A stretch of DNA of 64,000 bases from Euleptes europaea (taxonomy: Eukaryota > Chordata > Lepidosauria > Squamata > Sphaerodactylidae), in assembly GCF_029931775.1 (NCBI RefSeq), contig NC_079323.1, positions 1,213,001 through 1,277,000 of the forward strand. Direction: 5' to 3'. A model generated the notes under the pieces. That model was not told the origin of the DNA and did not search any database. It worked only from the letters and a program-made list of their open reading frames with translations. Below, piece by piece: positions 52,660 through 63,535 of the stretch. The number at the start of each line of letters is the position of its first letter. Position 1 is the first letter of the stretch. Both the position numbers and the translations under genes were made by a program.

Positions 52660-52984
52660 TCAATGGGCATTCCTGGCTCCCATGATCTTCAATAGGCCTT
52701 CCAGCCTCTCCCACTGTTTCCAGTGGGCAATCCTGTCATTTCTTTTAGTACATCCCTTTGCAGACTACACCCAATTGCAAAGCAGCGGTTTGTAGAGGCA
52801 GGGACTCAAGATGCTCCGCATTTGTGCTGGTGATTCTGCAGAACAAAAACTTCTGGTACTCCAGGACTTCCTTCAGGGCAAACCACCACCATGCATAGGA
52901 TTTTGAGAATTCAGATAAGAAAAGTGTGGGTCAAGGGAGCATCGAACCCAAGGTACAATTGCCATGCATATAAGATAGGGTCGC

Positions 52985-53180
52985 AAGGCCCCTCTTTGCT
53001 ACGGGCGGGAGGTTTTTGGGGCAGAGCCTGAGGAGGGTGGGGTTTGGGGAGGGGAGGAGCTTCAATGCCATAGAGTCCAATTGGCAAAGTGGCCATTTTC
53101 TCCAGGGGAACTGATCCCTTTCGCCTGGAGAGCAGTTGTAATAGCAGGAGATCTCCAGCTAGTACCTGGAGGTTACAACC
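52985..53180 (+). mobile_element. hAT-type MITE, left end missing
   Basis: GGGGCAGAGCCTGAGGAGGG ... ACCTGGAGGTTACAACCC, same family as 55214-55421 but lacking its left terminus. Confidence 0.8.
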
Positions 53181-53646
53181 CACAATTTTATACAACAGTT
53201 ATAATAACTCAAATTGCTGCCAAACAGTCTTTCTTAGCACTTTGTGCTTTAAACAATTCAAATCTTCACCATAAACAATTATATTGTTTAAATAAATTTC
53301 TTCCAAAAGGATAGTAGTTTGTATGGTTTTTTAGGATTATCTAGCAGTCACTAACTGGCTTCTATATGGGACTATCCTAGATGATCCTGAAAAACCATAC
53401 AAACTACTGTCCTTTTGGAAGAAATTTATTTAAACAATATAATTTTGAAGCAATACAAAAACGGCCTGAGGTGGCTGAAGAAATTTCTTTTGAAACAGCA
53501 CTACTCACCGGGAAGCTGTCCCACCTAATATGAACTACATGGACTGTTTTTGTAATTTCTTTTGGTTTATGGTGAAGATTTGAATTGTTTGAGACTGTTT
53601 GGCAGCAATTTGAGTTGTTATAACTGTTGTATAAAATTGTTTTGAT
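53180..53646. repeat. nested foldback element
   Basis: Outer arms 53184-53229 and 53593-53638 match at 45 of 46 bases by eye. Next come paired 53251-53276 / 53566-53590, and an inner hairpin 53278-53337 / 53384-53443. Possible flanking TTACAAC repeats at 53173 and 53647. Abuts the hAT MITE end at its left. Confidence 0.8.
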
Positions 53647-54241
53647 TTACAACATTATATAAAAAAGACTTTGGCATAAGAAAATTCATTATAGCCAACA
53701 CCTTATTTGGGGTAACATAACAATAAGCTCTTCAATAGTAGTAAGTTTGAGAAAGAAAATATAAGCCATACAGCTGTGTTTTTTGTTTGTTTGTTTGTTT
53801 TTTGTTTTGAATGACAGTACCTGGAGGTTGGCAATCCTAATAAAAGAAGCAGCCTTATACTGTGGCTTGGGGTGGGGGGGAGTATTTGCATAACTCCCCC
53901 CTTTGACCAATTCCATCCTTCCCTTGGAATCCCTGAAATAAAGCTTCTCAACGGGGGGTAGGGGGTGTCTTTGCCAGTTTTGAACTGCAGACCTTGGAAT
54001 GCTTAACCTGCCTTACAAGAAAGGTTTGTAAACTTTGTGCTACCTAGAAACTACTTTTGCCAAGTTCTAGATTTCCCCCTATTCCCTCTCACTTTGTCTG
54101 GCTGCGTGTGCTTAGAATAATTTTTTAGAAGTTGATTTAAACCAGAGAGTCCCCGCTGAATCCGTAGGACCACTGAAGTGAAAATTCTGTCCAAAGGACA
54201 AAAGGCTGAGTAACCAACCAACTAGAGGTGACCGGTTAGTG

Positions 54242-54526
54242 CAGTGGTTCCCAACCTTTTTTTGACCAGGGACCACTAGGACTTTTTTGTTCGGTGCAGG
54301 GACCCCAAGGTTCAAAATAAAAATTCAGAGAATTTGAAAATAAACTTTAATCATAACTGTTAGTTAAACATTAAACTTAGAATAATATTTGAATATATTT
54401 TTTTATAATAGAGAACTTTTAATTGAAAATATTAATTTATTATGGATTTATAACTTTGTTTTGCGGACCTTAATTTAGTTCTCGGGGACCCCTGGGGGTC
54501 CGTGGACCCCCGGTTGGGAACCAGTG
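54242..54526. mobile_element. hAT-type MITE with AT-rich middle
   Basis: Ends CAGTGGTTCCCAACC and GGTTGGGAACCAGTG, flanked by perfect 8-bp GGTTAGTG (54234-54241 and 54527-54534). A family found in many vertebrates; no coding capacity. Confidence 0.93.
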
Positions 54527-54699
54527 GGTTAGTGGGAGTTAGCGCTATTCAGTCAAGGGAGCTGCCTGACATTTGGCCAATCTACAGTGCTTCAGGTAAG
54601 AAACCAGACACGAATTCTTTCCCAGTTAGACTGGGAGAGACCTCTTAAAACTGGTGTGAATCAATTCCACAGAAGAATAAGCTCTATCAGAGCTGTGAC

Positions 54700-54860
54700 T
54701 AGCCCAAGGTCACCCAGCTTGCTTTGTGAGTAGAAGTGGGGGAAAGAAATCCAGTTCTCCAGATTAGCCTCTGCCACTCATGTGGAGGAGTGGGGCATCA
54801 AACCCGGTTCTCCAGATCAGAGTCCACCTCTCTTAACCACTACACCACACTGGTCACTAT
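54700..54860 (-). repeat. MIR/L2-type tRNA SINE, partial
   Basis: CTAGCCCAAGGTCACCCAGC ... CTCTTAACCACTACACCAC, lacking the L2-like end. Confidence 0.85.
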
Positions 54861-55213
54861 GAATAGTAGCCACTGATAGACCTCTCCTCCATGAATCTGT
54901 GTAATGCCCCATTAAAATCACTTTATCCTATGTAAGGAAAAGACACTGTGCCAAGGGCATGTGGCAGCACCGGGAAGCTTCTGGCTCTGCTTCTGCAGAA
55001 CAGAGCTAGCCTGCTTCAGGGCCCATCTCCCAGTGGCCAGCAAATGCTCTATTTGTCGTGGTGGCAGGTGCGAATGATCTGCAGTGCTGGTCACGTGGGA
55101 TTGTAGTAGTTCACCAACACCATCCACATGGCATTAACAACTTTGCTTGTTCCTCTTGCAAAACGAGAGAGGATGGATCCGTTTGATCTCTGTTCTATTA
55201 GCTTTATGTGGGG

Positions 55214-55421
55214 TAGAGTTGCCAGCTCCAGGTTGGGAAATACCTGGAGATTTTGGGGCGGAGCCTGAGGAGGGCAGGGTTTGGGGAGGGGAGGAACTTC
55301 AATGCCATAGAGTCCAATTGCCAAGGCGGCCATTTTCTCCCGGGGAACTGATCTCTATTGCCTGGAAATCAGCTGTAATAGTGTGAGATCTCCAGCCAAC
55401 ACCTGGAGGTTGGCAACCCTA
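55214..55421. mobile_element. hAT-type MITE, complete
   Basis: Ends TAGAGTTGCCAGCTCCAGG and CCTGGAGGTTGGCAACCCTA form inverted repeats, with perfect 8-bp duplications ATGTGGGG (55206-55213 and 55422-55429). Decayed pieces of the family may lie near 1540-1620 and 53818-53840. Confidence 0.93.
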
Positions 55422-55429
55422 ATGTGGGG

Positions 55430-56160
55430 CTGCCTTTGAGAAGTGTTTGGAAACTTCAGTTGGTACAGAATGGGGCAGCTGGGATGTTGACCGGATCATA
55501 GGGACCACATCACGCCAGTCTTGACCACTCTGCATCAGCATCTAATCTGTTTCTGGGTGCAATTCAAGGCACTGGTCTTGAGCTTCAAAGCGCTATAGGG
55601 TTTGGAACCAACATAGCACCGCCTATTCCCTTATGAAGCCGCTCGACCACTGTGGTCATCTTCAGAAGCTCTGCTTTGGACGCCCCTGCCTTCTGAGACT
55701 AGGTGGGTAGCAACCCGGGAAAGGGCCTTCTCGGTCGTGTCACCAAAGCTCTGGAAATCCCTCTGCAGGGAGATTCGTCTGTCCCCTTCTGTTGCCTCCT
55801 TCCACTAGTGGGTGAAGACCCCTTAGTTTCATTTGGCATTCCTTCCATGATCTCACCTTCCTGTTTTAACTGTTGTTTTTATGTTTTTGTATATATTTTA
55901 GGTCTGGTACTAATGATGTGTTTTTGGTTGGTTTTAACGGTAGAAAAGAGGTCCAGGAGCACCTTTAAGACTAACAAAATTTCTGGCAGGGTAAGAGTTT
56001 TCATGAGTCGCAGCTCACTTCTTTTTTTTAAAGGTTTTTAAGATGTGATGTTATTATGTACATTTTAAATTTGTTAGCTGCCTTGGTGGTCTTAATGAGG
56101 GCAGAAAGGCAGGGCATAAATTACTGTTAATAATAATATTAATAATAATAAAATATTCCT
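55430..56160 (+). repeat. L2 LINE 3' end with an insertion
   Basis: TGGTACAGAATGGGGCAGCT ... GGAAATCCCTCTGCAGGGAG ... GTTAGCTGCCTTGGTGGTC, then an AATAATA tail. A dispersed-repeat piece (AGGTCCAGGAGCACC, about 55945-56025) is inserted. Confidence 0.8.
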
Positions 56161-56164
56161 TTCT

Positions 56165-56629
56165 GTACCCTGCTTTAGCTCACTGGGACTTCCCACACTC
56201 CTCTGTGTTGGTGTAATCTATCTCCGACTGACTGCTCATTCCGAATCTTCCTTCCAGGAATCCTGCTGGTGGATCTCAACTTTCTCCACCACTTTCTGAA
56301 GCTGCCCTCTCCTTTGGCTCTCCCAGCTGCCAACTTGCTGGCTTGCTATTTGCTCCCACCTTCGGAAAGGTAAGGGGAATCCGTCAGTGGCTACCAAAGC
56401 GGAGGCAGGCTGAGTTACACGGCCGCCGGACCTGCTGCCTTCACAAGGACAAGCTGAGCCGCTGCCCTGACTTCTCCCGGCACGCAGAGAGCCTGCCTGC
56501 TTTTGCCTCGCTAGCATGGCGCATAAAGCCAGAGGCTGACATGTCCTTTGGATAGCTCAACAAGCCTCCTTTCAGTGGCTTTGAACCACCACCACCCCAC
56601 CCCCTGGATTAACTTTGGCAAGTGTGACG
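56165..56629. other. upstream flank or 5' UTR of CHRNA10
   Basis: No repeat and no clear promoter motif. The transcription start of CHRNA10 is not identified. Confidence 0.4.
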
Positions 56630-56702
56630 ATGCCTCCAAATCGCTATGCCTGCACCTTCCTGCTTTCTGTGACTTTCCTGGAGCTGAGCTCCTGGGTGCC
56701 AG
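56630..56702 (+). CDS. CHRNA10: CHRNA10 exon 1, signal peptide
   Basis: Residues 1-24: [16 protein letters not shown], then LELSSWVP, a typical hydrophobic secretion signal. The ATG at 56630 is the only in-frame methionine start before the hydrophobic stretch. Donor GTAAGA, phase 1 end. Signal peptides diverge fast, so this exon rests on position, phase and hydrophobicity. Confidence 0.8.
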
Positions 56703-59700
56703 GTAAGAAGCCCTTTCGCCTCCTCTTCAGTAGCACGGAGCGAGAGAGCAGCAGGAATGTATGTTGGGGTTCAGAGTGTTCTGTCCCTTTCCCTTACTGG
56801 GCAAGTTCCTGGCGGTCTGCCGGCCCCTGGGGGCAAGCTGAGCCGAGTGACCCTTGGCTGTGCTGCAGAGTTTGCTTGGGGCAGGCACGGGCCACGGTGA
56901 CAGAGGTGACAGGTGCAGGCTCAGCGCAATGGGCCGTGTGGCGCTTCCCAGCATGGCAGGAGCCTCTGGGCTTAGCTTGTGCCAGGGTTGCTCCCACATG
57001 CCAATCCGCCCCCGAGGGCGATAACAGCTCAGCAAGGTAATGATGGTCAAGCTTGGTTGGAAAGGCCTTTGCTTGTAAACGGGGCTGTTCCAGCCTCCTG
57101 GTTTGCAAGACTTTGAGCCAACAAGTCCCAAGTCATTGATTCTGGTTTCTTGTCAGTTTAGGGAAGGGGACGTGGCTCAGTGGCAGAGCCTCTGCTTTGC
57201 ATGCAGAAGGTCCCAGGTTCAATCCCTGGCGGCATCTCCAGGTAAAAAGAACAGGCAGGAGGTGATGTGAAAGACCTCTGCCTGAGACCCCGGAGAGCAG
57301 CTGCCAGTCTGAGTAGGCAATACTGACCTTGATGGACTGATGGTCTGATTCAGTATAAGGCAGCTTCCTGTGTGTTCACGGGTGTGTCTGATCTCCCTCT
57401 AAGGACAGCAGGTTGAACCCTCTCTTCCTATCTCCCTGCATCTCCCTTTGTGGCTAGTGACATTTTTTTTTAAGGGAAAGGGATCCTAGATTGGTCTTAA
57501 CATGCTCCATAGAAACTTGGCCTCTGCGCCGGCATTTTGGAAGTGGAAGGAATCGCCATCAGCTAAATTGCAATTCAATCGGCCCTGCAAGGCAAAGTAG
57601 CCGTCCTCTGGAAATGCACCTGGTTAGTAATTGGAAATGGTGTGTCTTGATCTGTAAGCGAACCTTGCAAGATGTCAATAGAAACGCCTGCCAGTGAAAC
57701 ACGACACCGGTCATTAAACTTTCAAGCCGAGGAAAGGACGGATCTTGCAGCTCCCTCCGCCTGTTAGGAGCTTAAAGGGAGGAGGAGATGGAGGCATAAC
57801 GGAAACAGCCGGAGGGATCCAGCTCATATTCAGCTGGAGCTGGGTTCAGATCCCACCTCTGCCATCTGACTCTCAAAAGCTTATACCCTGAAAAATTCAT
57901 TGGCCCACTTTCCTCTACCTTTAAGAAGTCTCCAACTGGCTTACAATTTCCTTCTCTTCCTCTCCCCACGACAGACAGTGGTACAGCCTCTGCCTGGCAT
58001 GCGGAAGGTCCCAGGTTCAATCCCCAGCATCTCCAGTTAAAGGGACTAGGCAAGTGGGTGATGTGAAAGACCTCTGCCTGAGACCCTGGAGAGCCGCTGC
58101 CAGTTTGAGTAGACAATACTCACTTTGGTGGACCAAGGGTCTGATTCAGTATAAGGCAGCTTCATGTGTTCCTGTGTCTTTGAGGGGCTGTTGAGTGACA
58201 TGAAGACTCCATCAGGGCAATTATTCCATGGGGGCTGCTTCACAGCTATGTGCCAAACGTGCCATTGATGCCGCAGTCATCTGGGGGTGAACTGACCTGT
58301 GTGGAGGGGCAGATTGGCTATTAATGTCATGGGGTCTTCTCCCAGTAGACTAAGAGATTGCCCCCCCACACACACTAGGGTTAGGCCAGGCCAGTACCAA
58401 GTGTGAGGCTGGCGGGGTAGGCAGGCTCTTCCTCCCTTTCTCCCTCGAGAGGGCCAGGGCAGGGGGTGCCCCCTTCCAGGAGCATTTCCCCTCCTAGTCC
58501 GCCCCTGTCTGTGTGTGCACATTGGGCCAAAGATTCCCTAAAATGTCTTCAGGTCCTCCTCTGGCAGCTGAGCCCTGACACAGAGCATGGTAAGTGTGAG
58601 CAGGTGGCTGGCAGAGTGTGGCAGAGGTGCCCCTGAACCCCCACCCTGCCCCCAAGCACATAAAATGGTTCAGGGACCAAAGTGAGCAGCAGCCGCAGGG
58701 ATCGCTCGGCTCAGCTAGGTGGTTGGGGTCCCTCTGCCGCAGCGTCCCACCAGGAAATTTCCCAGGGATTGTGAGGGCTGGTCTAGGGGCCAAGGATGTA
58801 ATTGTTGCCATTCGCCAGCTTGTTCCAGGGTTGCTTTGATGCCCCAGTCATCCCCAGCCCTAAGCCAACGAGGACCCGGGGCAACCTGCCCTTTGCATCT
58901 CCGGATGTGTGCGCGCGTCCGTCCTGACCTCGCCGTTCTCTCTCCTGTCCTTGCCAGATTGCTCTGGAGCTCAGGGCAAGTTTGCCTACAAGCTGCTCAA
59001 AGATTTGTTTGCCAACTATTCCAGCGCTCTGCGGCCGGTGGAAGACACAGACCGAGCTCTCAACGTCACGCTCCAAGTCACGCTGTCCCAGATCATTGAC
59101 ATGGTGAGGATCCGCAGGAGCGGCCGTGGCAGTGGGGAGCAAGCGGGCGGACACGTTTCAACGGGCCATGCCAGCAGGCTTGGCCCCTGCCTGAGGGGAG
59201 GGTGTCCTTGAAGTAAAATGGAAAATTCCTGAAAAAGCAGTTAAGGATGAACAAGAAAGGGGGACTTTGGGCTGGAAAAGAGATGAACTCCTTGCTGAGG
59301 TCTAGCAACTTGATACTGATATGCCTCAATTACCTCAATTGCCCAATAAAGTAATTCAGGAGAGGTTATCAGGATCAAACAGTTCTTTTATTGGCCAATA
59401 AAAGAATAGCGCGTGTGGAGATGCCCTTAAAAAGTGTCAGAGCATTCCACCCAGAACAAAGACATCGTGTTTTATAGACTTTAGGATAAAGGGCAGTAAT
59501 CACAGTTACGTAGAACATTACAGCCAATACACATTAGATTTGTGTGTGTGTGTACAACCATTAGCGTATCCAATTACAGTGGTCTTTAAGGTGTTCACTT
59601 AGGTGGCTATATGATCTCTAGTGAAGAAACGAAACTTAACATTCTTATCTGACACTTCTGGTGTCTTCAATCACTGGTGTAGGCCTTGTTAAGTTGGCTA

Positions 59701-62290
59701 GCTGTACCAGCCGAGCAAGGATGATTTCACTGGCACCTGATTTAGTAATGGCTGCCAGCTTATGCTAACCCAATGATCACACACTAGTGAATCTGAACCA
59801 AAGATTAATTCTTTACCCCTTATACATGGGGCAGTGCCTTTACATATGTGTGCAGAATATATATGTGCCTGATGTTATGCTCTTATACCTGAGCGTAGCA
59901 CCTTATAAACCTGTGAGTATTCATACATGTGAAAGAATATATGTTTTCCCATAAATGAAGTTTATAGGCACTTCAATACCAGTGCCAGAAGTATAAATTC
60001 CTCCTTCCCAGAGACAAAACAAGGACCCCTGGCTGCCCCTCTGAGCGATTCTCTTGCATTCTCCAGGACGAGAGGAACCAAATCTTGACGTCATACCTGT
60101 GGATCCGGCAGGTCTGGGTGGACGCCTACCTCGTCTGGGATAAGGAGGCTTATGATGGCATCGACTCCATCCGAATCCCGAGCAGCTACGTCTGGAGGCC
60201 GGACATCATCCTCTACAACAAGTGAGTTTCCCCGGATGGGAGGCTGTTTGGCGTCCGATTTCCCAGAGAGTTTGTGTGTGTATGTGTAAAGGTGGTTTAC
60301 ACAGAGGAGGTGGTGGTTTGCTGTTGCCTCCACCTGCAGAGTCTTTCTGGTGATATGAGAACCATCTTCAAGTACTTGAAGGGTTGTCATATAGAGGATG
60401 GTGCCGAGTTGTTTTCTGTTGCCCCAGAAGGCCGGACCAGAACCAACGGGTTGAAATTAAATGATTTTCCGTCTAGTCATTAGGAAGAACTTTCTAACAG
60501 TTAGAGGGGTTCCTCGGTGAAACAGGTATTCCTCGGGAGGTGCTGAGCTCTCCTTCCCTGCAGGTTCCCTGCAGATGGCCATCTGTGAGCAATGCTGATT
60601 CTATGACCTTAGGCAGATGATGAGAGGGAGGGCACCTTGGCCATCTTCTGGGCATGGAGTAGGGGTCACTGGGCTGTGTGGGGGAGGTTGTTGTGAATTT
60701 CCTGCATTTTGCAGGGGGTTGGACTAGATGTCCCTGGTGATCCCTTCCAACTCTGTGAGTCTATGATTCTAAAGTGCCATCAAGTCGCAGCTGAGTTATG
60801 GCGACCCCAGCAAGGGCTTTCAAGGGAAGTGAGAAGCAGAGGTGGTTTTCCCTTGCTCCCTCTGCAGCATTTTTCTGGATGGTCTCCCAACCAGGCACCA
60901 ACCCTGCTTTGCTTCCAAGATCTGACGAGATCAGGCTATATCAGGCTTCCCTCTCCCAGAGTGTTTAGATAGCTTCATTCAAATGGTTAGGGAATGCGTG
61001 GAGGAGGCCAAGTCTGTCAAAGGGTATGGGCCATGGAAGCTAAATGGAACCTCCAAACTGAGAGGCAGTATACCTGAGCACCAGAGGCTGAGAATAAAGA
61101 ACAGGAGAGAGATGTCGCCAATGTATTGCTCTCATTGTAGGGTTTTTGGCTCATTCCCTGCATCACCCACACACAACCTACAGGCCACACATAACCCAGG
61201 GCTGAATGGGGGCGCAGAAAGGATTGCTTCTAGAGGGGTGATGTTCTTTACAGCCCTTCACAGCTGAGGGTCCAAATATGTGAGGCCATTTATGCTTGGT
61301 AATTAGCAGGGCGTTCCAGGCTGAATTGCCCCGCATGTTTTTTTGGAGTTTTTCACACTCTTCGTTCAAGCAGACCTGCTTCGCATTACTTAAGAGCCCC
61401 TTTAACGTGCCCTTTTGTGTTTGCTCCGCCCCCACACTGAAGAATCCCCTGAAGGCACCATGCAAAACGACAGCCGCACATTAGCTATGCAAACGGCAGT
61501 TGGCTACTGGAAGGAACAGAGCAGCAGGCGAGTGGGGTGGGCGTGGAATGTCTCCTTTCGCTTGGGGACGGTGAATAGTCATTTTAAAGGTCGCATTTTT
61601 AAAAAAGAGCTTTGAGCGAGCTTCAAAATTGAACCTGCATCAATGGCCTGAGGGATAGGCAGCAGTCGTCCAAAGACGTCCGCTGGTCCTCCCGGCCTGG
61701 TCTCCGTCACACAGTCTGTTTGCTGCAGCCTAAATCCGCCCTCTCTTTGTTCCTTAGTGCGGACGAGCAGTTTTCAGGCTCCATGGAGACCAACGTGATG
61801 ATCCGCCACGACGGGCAGATCATGTGGGACTCTCCGGCCATCACCAAGAGTTCCTGCAAGGTGGACGTCTCCTACTTCCCCTTCGACGGGCAGCAGTGCC
61901 GCCTGACCTTTGGTTCCTGGACCTACAACGGCAACCAGATCGACCTCCTCAACAAGCAGGACACGGGGGACCTGACCGACTTCGTGGAGAACGTGGAGTG
62001 GGAGCTGCTGGGCATGCCCGCCCGGAGAAACGTAATCGTCTACGGCTGCTGCTCGGAGCCCTACCCCGACGTCACCTACACGCTGGTGCTCCAGAGGCGG
62101 GCCTCCTTCTACATCTTCAACCTCCTCCTTCCCTGCATCATGATCTCCTTCCTGGCACCGCTGGGCTTCTACCTCCCGGCTGACTCTGGAGAGAAGGTCT
62201 CCCTGGGAGTCACGGTCCTCCTGGCTCTGACCGTCTTCCAGCTGCTGGTGGCTGAGAGCATGCCCCCCTCGGAGAACGTGCCTCTCATCG
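56630..62290 (+). CDS. CHRNA10: nicotinic acetylcholine receptor alpha-10 subunit, partial (exons 1-4)
   Basis: Subunit of the pentameric alpha9/alpha10 acetylcholine-gated cation channel of the plasma membrane, best known from efferent synapses on hair cells. Four exons (56630-56702, 58958-59103, 60067-60221, 61758-62290) join into 302 in-frame codons. Visible: signal peptide, conserved [14 protein letters not shown], loop A W116-R-P-D, Cys-loop C158-C172 with 13 residues between, loop B G-S-W179-T-Y, the alpha-subunit vicinal pair C222-C223 in [13 protein letters not shown]1 (about 242-264) and TM2 (about 271-291). The frame ends PLIG; TM3, the cytoplasmic loop and TM4 lie right of the window. 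Several residues resemble alpha-9, but position directly after NUP98 on the same strand identifies CHRNA10. Human CHRNA9 lies on another chromosome. Confidence 0.92.
57162..57372 (+). repeat. Ala-tRNA-derived SINE
   Basis: Head GGACGTGGCTCAGTGGCAG, GGCGGCATCTCC variant after the B box, full end. Lies in CHRNA10 intron 1. Confidence 0.9.
57895..58170. repeat. chimera of MIR-type SINE and Ala SINE
   Basis: 57895-57971 is a minus-strand MIR/L2-type SINE fragment (CCCCACGACAGACA). It changes without a gap into a plus-strand Ala SINE lacking its first bases (GTGGTACAGCCTCTGCC, to about 58170). Confidence 0.8.
58171..58957. other. CHRNA10 intron 1, right part, no recognised element
   Basis: GC-rich, no repeat recognised. 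Confidence 0.4.
58958..59103 (+). CDS. CHRNA10: CHRNA10 exon 2, ligand-binding domain N-terminus
   Basis: Residues 25-73: [32 protein letters not shown] and [11 protein letters not shown]. Two candidate N-glycosylation sites (NYS, NVT). Acceptor TGCCAG, donor GTGAGG, phase 0 end. Confidence 0.94.
59104..60066. other. CHRNA10 intron 2
   Basis: AT-rich; contains a perfect 24-bp palindrome (59383-59406) and otherwise no assigned element. Confidence 0.45.
60067..60221 (+). CDS. CHRNA10: CHRNA10 exon 3, ligand-binding domain
   Basis: Residues 74-124: [50 protein letters not shown]. Includes the loop D-type tryptophan and the loop A WRPDI motif. Acceptor CTCCAG, donor GTGAGT, phase 2 end. Confidence 0.95.
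60288..60348 (-). repeat. 5S SINE body fragment
   Basis: AGAGGAGGTGGTGGTTTGCT ... CTCCACCTGCAGAG matches the antisense GGCAAACCACCTCTG body. Confidence 0.55.
60351..60770 (+). repeat. CR1 LINE 3' end, longest copy
   Basis: TATGAGAACCATCTTCAAGT ... GGACCAGAACCAACGGG ... GGACTAGATGTCCC ... TCTATGATTCT. Sense counterpart of 17587-17850. Confidence 0.9.
60771..60947 (-). repeat. 5S rRNA-derived SINE
   Basis: AAAGTGCCATCAAGTCGCAG (BovB-like tail, antisense) ... GCTTCCAAGATCTGACGAG (5S part). Begins exactly at the CR1 end, so it may have inserted into the CR1 tail. Confidence 0.85.
60948..61757. other. CHRNA10 intron 3, right part, no recognised element
   Basis: No gene or repeat family recognised. 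Confidence 0.4.
61758..62290 (+). CDS. CHRNA10: CHRNA10 exon 4, Cys-loop, loop C, TM1 and TM2
   Basis: Residues 125-302: [66 protein letters not shown], then [16 protein letters not shown] (TM1) and [17 protein letters not shown] (TM2), ending PSENVPLIG. Markedly GC-rich compared with its introns. Acceptor CTTAG, donor GTAAGG, phase 1 end. Confidence 0.96.
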
Positions 62291-62603
62291 GTAAGGTCAG
62301 AATTGCCCCCCAAACCCTTGTGCCCAGCCTGCTGGGGCAAGTTTATTTACGGGAAACCAACGGGGTTGAGCTAAACACTATCGAATATAACAACGAATGC
62401 TTTCCTTTCCTTCTTTGCTCCTTCAAGTACTAGGTCCTGAGCAGTTATTTCTTAGTTATTTTTATTATATATTTCGCACAATTGTATTTAAAAACACAAG
62501 GCCTAAAATTCAGGCTTCCTAAGAAGCTCAAACATACTTACAAATATTACCAACACATAACAGTTAATGTTAGTACATAAAATGACCAAAATCTGACCAG
62601 ATG

Positions 62604-62605
62604 CG

Positions 62606-62677
<72 letters not shown>
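62604..62677. repeat. (GT)n(TA)n microsatellite
   Basis: GT runs with GTAT interruptions, ending in ATATATATATAT. Confidence 0.95.
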
Positions 62678-62744
62678 GTCTTTTATTCTGTGGCTTTATG
62701 TTAGAATAGTTAGTCCATGTGCTTTAAACCATAGTTCACAGCTC

Positions 62745-63535
62745 ACACCTTGTATATAGTGTCCAACGTTTCACTACATTATTGGCAGAAAATAGTGAAG
62801 ATTTGAAACGACTACTGCTGAAAGTTAAAAGAGAAAGTGCCAAAGCGGGACTGCAGCTGAACATCAAGAAAACAAAAGTAATGACTACAGGAGAATTACA
62901 CACTTTAAGGTTGACAATGAGGAAATTCACAGTGGGAAATTGAAATTGTTCAAGACTTTCTATTCCTTGGCTCCACCATCAACCAAAAGGGAGATTGCAG
63001 CCAAGAAATCAGAAGGAGATTGAGACCAGGAAGGGCAGCCATGAAGGAGCTAGAAAAGATCCTTAAGTGTCAGGATGTGTCACTGGCCACCAAGACTAGA
63101 TTAATTCATGCCATCGTATTCCCTATTACTGTGTATGGGTGTGAAAGCTGGACAGTGAAGAAAGCTGATAGGAAGAAAATAGATTATTTTGAAATGTGGT
63201 GTTGGAGGAGAGTGTTGCGGATTCCGTGGACTGCCAAAAAAACAAATCAGTGGGCTATAGATCAAATCAAGCCTGAACTGACCCTAGAAGCTAAAATGAC
63301 TAAACTGAGGCTATCGTATTTTGGTCACAAGAGTCATTGGAAAAGACAGTCATGCTAGGAAAAGTTGAGGGCAACAGGAAAAGAGGAAGACCCAACAAGA
63401 GATGGATGGACTCAATAAAGGAAGCCACAGCCTTCTGTTTGCAAGACCTGAGCAAGGCTGTCAAAGACAGGACATTTTGGAGGACTTTCATTCATAGGGT
63501 CGCCATGAGTCGGAAGCGACTTGACGGCACTTAAC
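62745..63535 (+). repeat. RTE-BovB LINE 3' part
   Basis: Open pieces read KILKCQDVSLATKTRL, VYGCESWTVKKADRKK, MWCWRRVLRIPWTAKK and [15 protein letters not shown], then the GTCGCCATGAGTCGGAAGCG tail and an AC run. 5' truncated, with at least one frame break. Squamates are rich in BovB. Confidence 0.92.

Noticed and set aside
56615-56629. earlier start for CHRNA10
   Set aside because: Upstream in-frame codons begin with TTG, not ATG; the ATG at 56630 gives a normal signal peptide.
61758-62290. identification as CHRNA9
   Set aside because: Some residues favour alpha-9, but the gene lies next to NUP98 on the same strand, which is the CHRNA10 position in vertebrates.
61774-62340. 188-codon open frame on the minus strand
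   Set aside because: Mirror of the GC-rich CHRNA10 exon 4; no independent protein features.
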